From Verrucomicrobia bacterium UBA2460 (GTDB taxonomy: Bacteria > Verrucomicrobiota > Verrucomicrobiia > Methylacidiphilales > Verrucolacustridaceae), in NCBI GenBank assembly GCA_002342345.1, contig DDPU01000078.1, positions 20,916 to 29,013 on the forward strand: a DNA stretch of 8,098 nt. The letters run 5' to 3'. Every line of letters begins with the position of its first letter. Position 1 is the first letter of the stretch. Below, piece by piece: positions 6,514 to 8,098 of the stretch. Below the pieces are notes generated by a model that saw only the letters and a list, made by a program, of their open reading frames with translations, was not told where the DNA came from and made no database searches. Both the position numbers and the translations under genes were made by a program.

Positions 6514-7386
6514 TCAATTCGCCGCAGCCGTATCGGCAGTCGTGTACCTCGCCGACTGCTCATCCGCGTGATAGGAGCTCCGAACCAACGGTCCGCTCTC
6601 GCACACCCCGAAGCCCAACTCCAGCGACTTTTCCTTCCATTTCGCAAACTCTTCCGGCGTTACCCACCGGTCGATGGGCAAATGCTTTGGTGTCGGCCGC
6701 AAATACTGCCCGAGAGTCAGAATATCCACCTTCTCTTCCGCCAAATCCCTCAGAGTCTCTTCAATTTCTCCCTCCCGCTCCCCGATCCCCAGCATCAGCC
6801 CGGTCTTCGTCACAAAACCCCTCGCCTTGGCCCTGCGCAGGACCTCCAGGCTCCGCTCATACTTCGCCTGCACCCGTACCGGTTTTTGCAGCCGTTTCAC
6901 CGTCTCCATGTTGTGATTAAGGATGTCCGGTTCCGCGTCCAAAACGGTGTTCAGGCTCTCTTGCCGGCCCTTGAAGTCCGGGATCAGCACCTCAATGTGG
7001 GTATCCGGGTTGACGTTGCGCACGGCCCGGACGGTTCTCGCCCAGATCTCCGCCCCGCCGTCGGCGAGGTCGTCCCGGGCCACGGAGGTGATCACCGCGT
7101 GCTTAAGCCCCATGATCCGGACCGCATCCGCCACCCGGGCCGGCTCTCCCCAGTCCACCTCACCCGGTTTACCCGTGGCGATGGCGCAAAATCGGCAGGA
7201 TCGGGTGCAGGTGTCCCCCAAGATCATGATCGTGGCCGTTCCCCGGCTCCAGCATTCCCCCAAATTCGGGCAATGGGCGCTTTCACATACCGTGTTCAAA
7301 CGGTTTTCCTTCACCAGGTTCCGTACCTTCAGGTATTCGGGACCCCCGGGAATTTTCGCCCTCAGCCAAGACGGTTTCCGTTCCAT
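6514..7386 (-). CDS. lipA: Lipoyl synthase (radical SAM)
   Basis: This 290-residue enzyme inserts two sulfurs into protein-bound octanoyl groups to make lipoyl cofactors for 2-oxoacid dehydrogenases and the glycine cleavage system. The auxiliary 4Fe-4S cluster motif is C34-x4-C39-x5-C45 (VCESAHCPNLGEC), and the C-terminal RSSYHA (269-274) supplies its serine ligand. The radical SAM cluster motif is C60-x3-C64-x2-C67 (CTRSCRFC). Other family blocks are TSVARDDLADGGA (100-112), EVLIPDF (132-138), NHNMETV (157-163) and KTGLMLGIGE (194-203). Length is typical and all key residues are present. The ATG at 7386 begins with MERKPSWLRAKIPGG, a usual family start. It has no Shine-Dalgarno; a -10-like element ends six bases before the ATG, so the mRNA may be leaderless. 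No lipB is present in this window. Confidence 0.97.
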   Translation of the reverse strand: MERKPSWLRAKIPGGPEYLKVRNLVKENRLNTVCESAHCPNLGECWSRGTATIMILGDTCTRSCRFCAIATGKPGEVDWGEPARVADAVRIMGLKHAVITSVARDDLADGGAEIWARTVRAVRNVNPDTHIEVLIPDFKGRQESLNTVLDAEPDILNHNMETVKRLQKPVRVQAKYERSLEVLRRAKARGFVTKTGLMLGIGEREGEIEETLRDLAEEKVDILTLGQYLRPTPKHLPIDRWVTPEEFAKWKEKSLELGFGVCESGPLVRSSYHADEQSARYTTADTAAAN

Positions 7387-7392
7387 GCTAAA

Positions 7393-7421
7393 AAACTAGC
7401 GGTTTTTTGATTCAAGGCCAA
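7393..7421 (-). promoter_or_regulatory. Candidate lipA promoter with leaderless spacing
   Basis: On the minus strand TTGGCC (7416-7421) and TAGTTT (7393-7398) are separated by 17 bases, and the lipA ATG begins seven bases past the -10-like hexamer, where transcription would start. TAGTTT keeps the three most conserved -10 positions. The same stretch holds a 7-base inverted repeat, AAAAAAC (7390-7396) with GTTTTTT (7402-7408). Both hexamers are weak, so this is only a candidate. Confidence 0.3.
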
Positions 7422-7448
7422 GCGGAGGTCCTGTGCTAAAGATAAGGA

Positions 7449-8098
7449 ATGACGCCTTCCCAACCTGAACTGCTCGCCCCCGCTGGCGACTGGGATTGCC
7501 TGAAGGCAGCAGTGAGGGCGGGGGCGGACGCCGTCTACTTCGGACTTCCTGCTTTTAACGCCCGTCTGCGGGCGGAAAATTTCACCGAACAGGATCTGCC
7601 GGAAGTCATGGACTACCTGCACGGGCGCGGGCGACGCGGATATCTCACCATGAATGTGCTGATCTTTCCCTCCGAGCTGGCTGAGGCCGAACGGTTGCTC
7701 CGGCTTGCCTCTTCAGCCAAGGTCGACGCCCTGATTGTCCAAGACTTCGGACTCGTCCGCCTGGCCAAGGCCGTTTGCCCAGACCTCGAACTGCACGCCT
7801 CCACACAGATGACCCTCACCTCGCCGGAGGGTGTCGCCTTCGCCCGCCGCCAGGGCCTCCATCTTGCCGTTCTCGCGCGGGAACTTTCCCTGCGGGAACT
7901 GGCCAAGTTCCCGCCCGCAACCGACCCCTCCGGACTTCCCCTGGAGGTGTTTGTCCATGGAGCCCTTTGTGTCGCCTACTCCGGGCAGTGTCTGACCAGC
8001 GAGGTCCTTGGCCGCCGCAGTGCAAACCGCGGAGAATGCGCCCAAGCCTGCCGGCTCCCCTACTCGCTCGAAGTGGATGGCCGCCCCAAGGATCTCGG
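7449..8098 (+). CDS. Peptidase U32 family protein (RlhA/TrhP/UbiU-like), 5' part, cut by window edge
   Basis: The first 216 residues of a longer protein are present and the frame is open to the right edge. It starts with the typical ELLAPAGDWDCLKAAVRAGA block (7-26), followed by ADAVYFG. It carries the U32 signature at 166-184: E166, VFVHGALC with C174, then YSGQC with C181, and S184. C197 and C201 follow (RGECAQAC). Known members hydroxylate 23S rRNA (RlhA), prepare tRNA U34 modification (TrhP) or act in ubiquinone synthesis (UbiU/UbiV); they hold a 4Fe-4S cluster on conserved cysteines, here probably C174, C181, C197 and a fourth residue that may lie beyond the edge. The subfamily cannot be assigned from this part, and proteolytic activity is doubtful for these members. 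AAGGA directly abuts the ATG at 7449, so it is badly spaced as a ribosome site. The gene is divergent from lipA. Confidence 0.9.
   Translation, partial: MTPSQPELLAPAGDWDCLKAAVRAGADAVYFGLPAFNARLRAENFTEQDLPEVMDYLHGRGRRGYLTMNVLIFPSELAEAERLLRLASSAKVDALIVQDFGLVRLAKAVCPDLELHASTQMTLTSPEGVAFARRQGLHLAVLARELSLRELAKFPPATDPSGLPLEVFVHGALCVAYSGQCLTSEVLGRRSANRGECAQACRLPYSLEVDGRPKDL

Noticed and set aside
6568..7410. 280-codon plus-strand frame antisense to lipA
   Set aside because: Covers nearly all of lipA, whose Fe-S motifs are unmistakable on the other strand; the antisense product has no family character.

Overview
The window looks like ordinary chromosomal DNA from a GC-rich bacterium. I see no insertion sequences, phage genes, CRISPR arrays or RNA genes. 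The ribonucleotide reductase pair resembles the chlamydial proteins in domain layout, in its metal-ligand set and in the CxxC-Q C-terminus of the large subunit. Together with frequently GC-ending codons and weak or absent Shine-Dalgarno sites at several genes, this suggests the PVC superphylum, most likely Verrucomicrobiota. That placement is inference from remembered family sequences, not from a search.

Layout, right to left along the minus strand, which carries all genes but one. lipA (6514-7386) encodes lipoyl synthase. A 188-base gap with a GC-rich stem-loop follows. Next is a membrane-anchored MsrB-MsrA fusion (5273-6325), then a 426-base gap holding a probable promoter and a leader packed with inverted repeats. 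The operon nrdB (3758-4846) and nrdA (445-3720) encodes an aerobic class I ribonucleotide reductase. Last is a small two-helix membrane protein (42-284) of unknown function. On the plus strand, divergent from lipA across 62 bases, a U32-family gene starts at 7449 and runs off the right edge.

The most notable point is in NrdB. All six metal ligands are present, but the radical tyrosine position (four residues after the first His ligand) is leucine, and the first carboxylate ligand is Glu rather than Asp. This is the signature of class Ic (Mn/Fe, tyrosyl-radical-independent) enzymes known from Chlamydia trachomatis, where the residue is Phe. The second notable point is the nrdBA leader: between a TTGACA-containing promoter and the nrdB ribosome binding site lie four consecutive inverted repeats. 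One has perfect 10-base arms; another is a 30-base two-fold symmetric stem-loop. No match to the NrdR box is visible, so control of this operon may be of a different kind.

Functionally the genes are separate housekeeping units: dNTP supply (nrdBA), repair of oxidised methionine (msrBA), lipoate synthesis (lipA), and probably an Fe-S-dependent RNA or cofactor modification enzyme (U32). Several depend on metals or redox-active cysteines, but only nrdB and nrdA are tightly linked.
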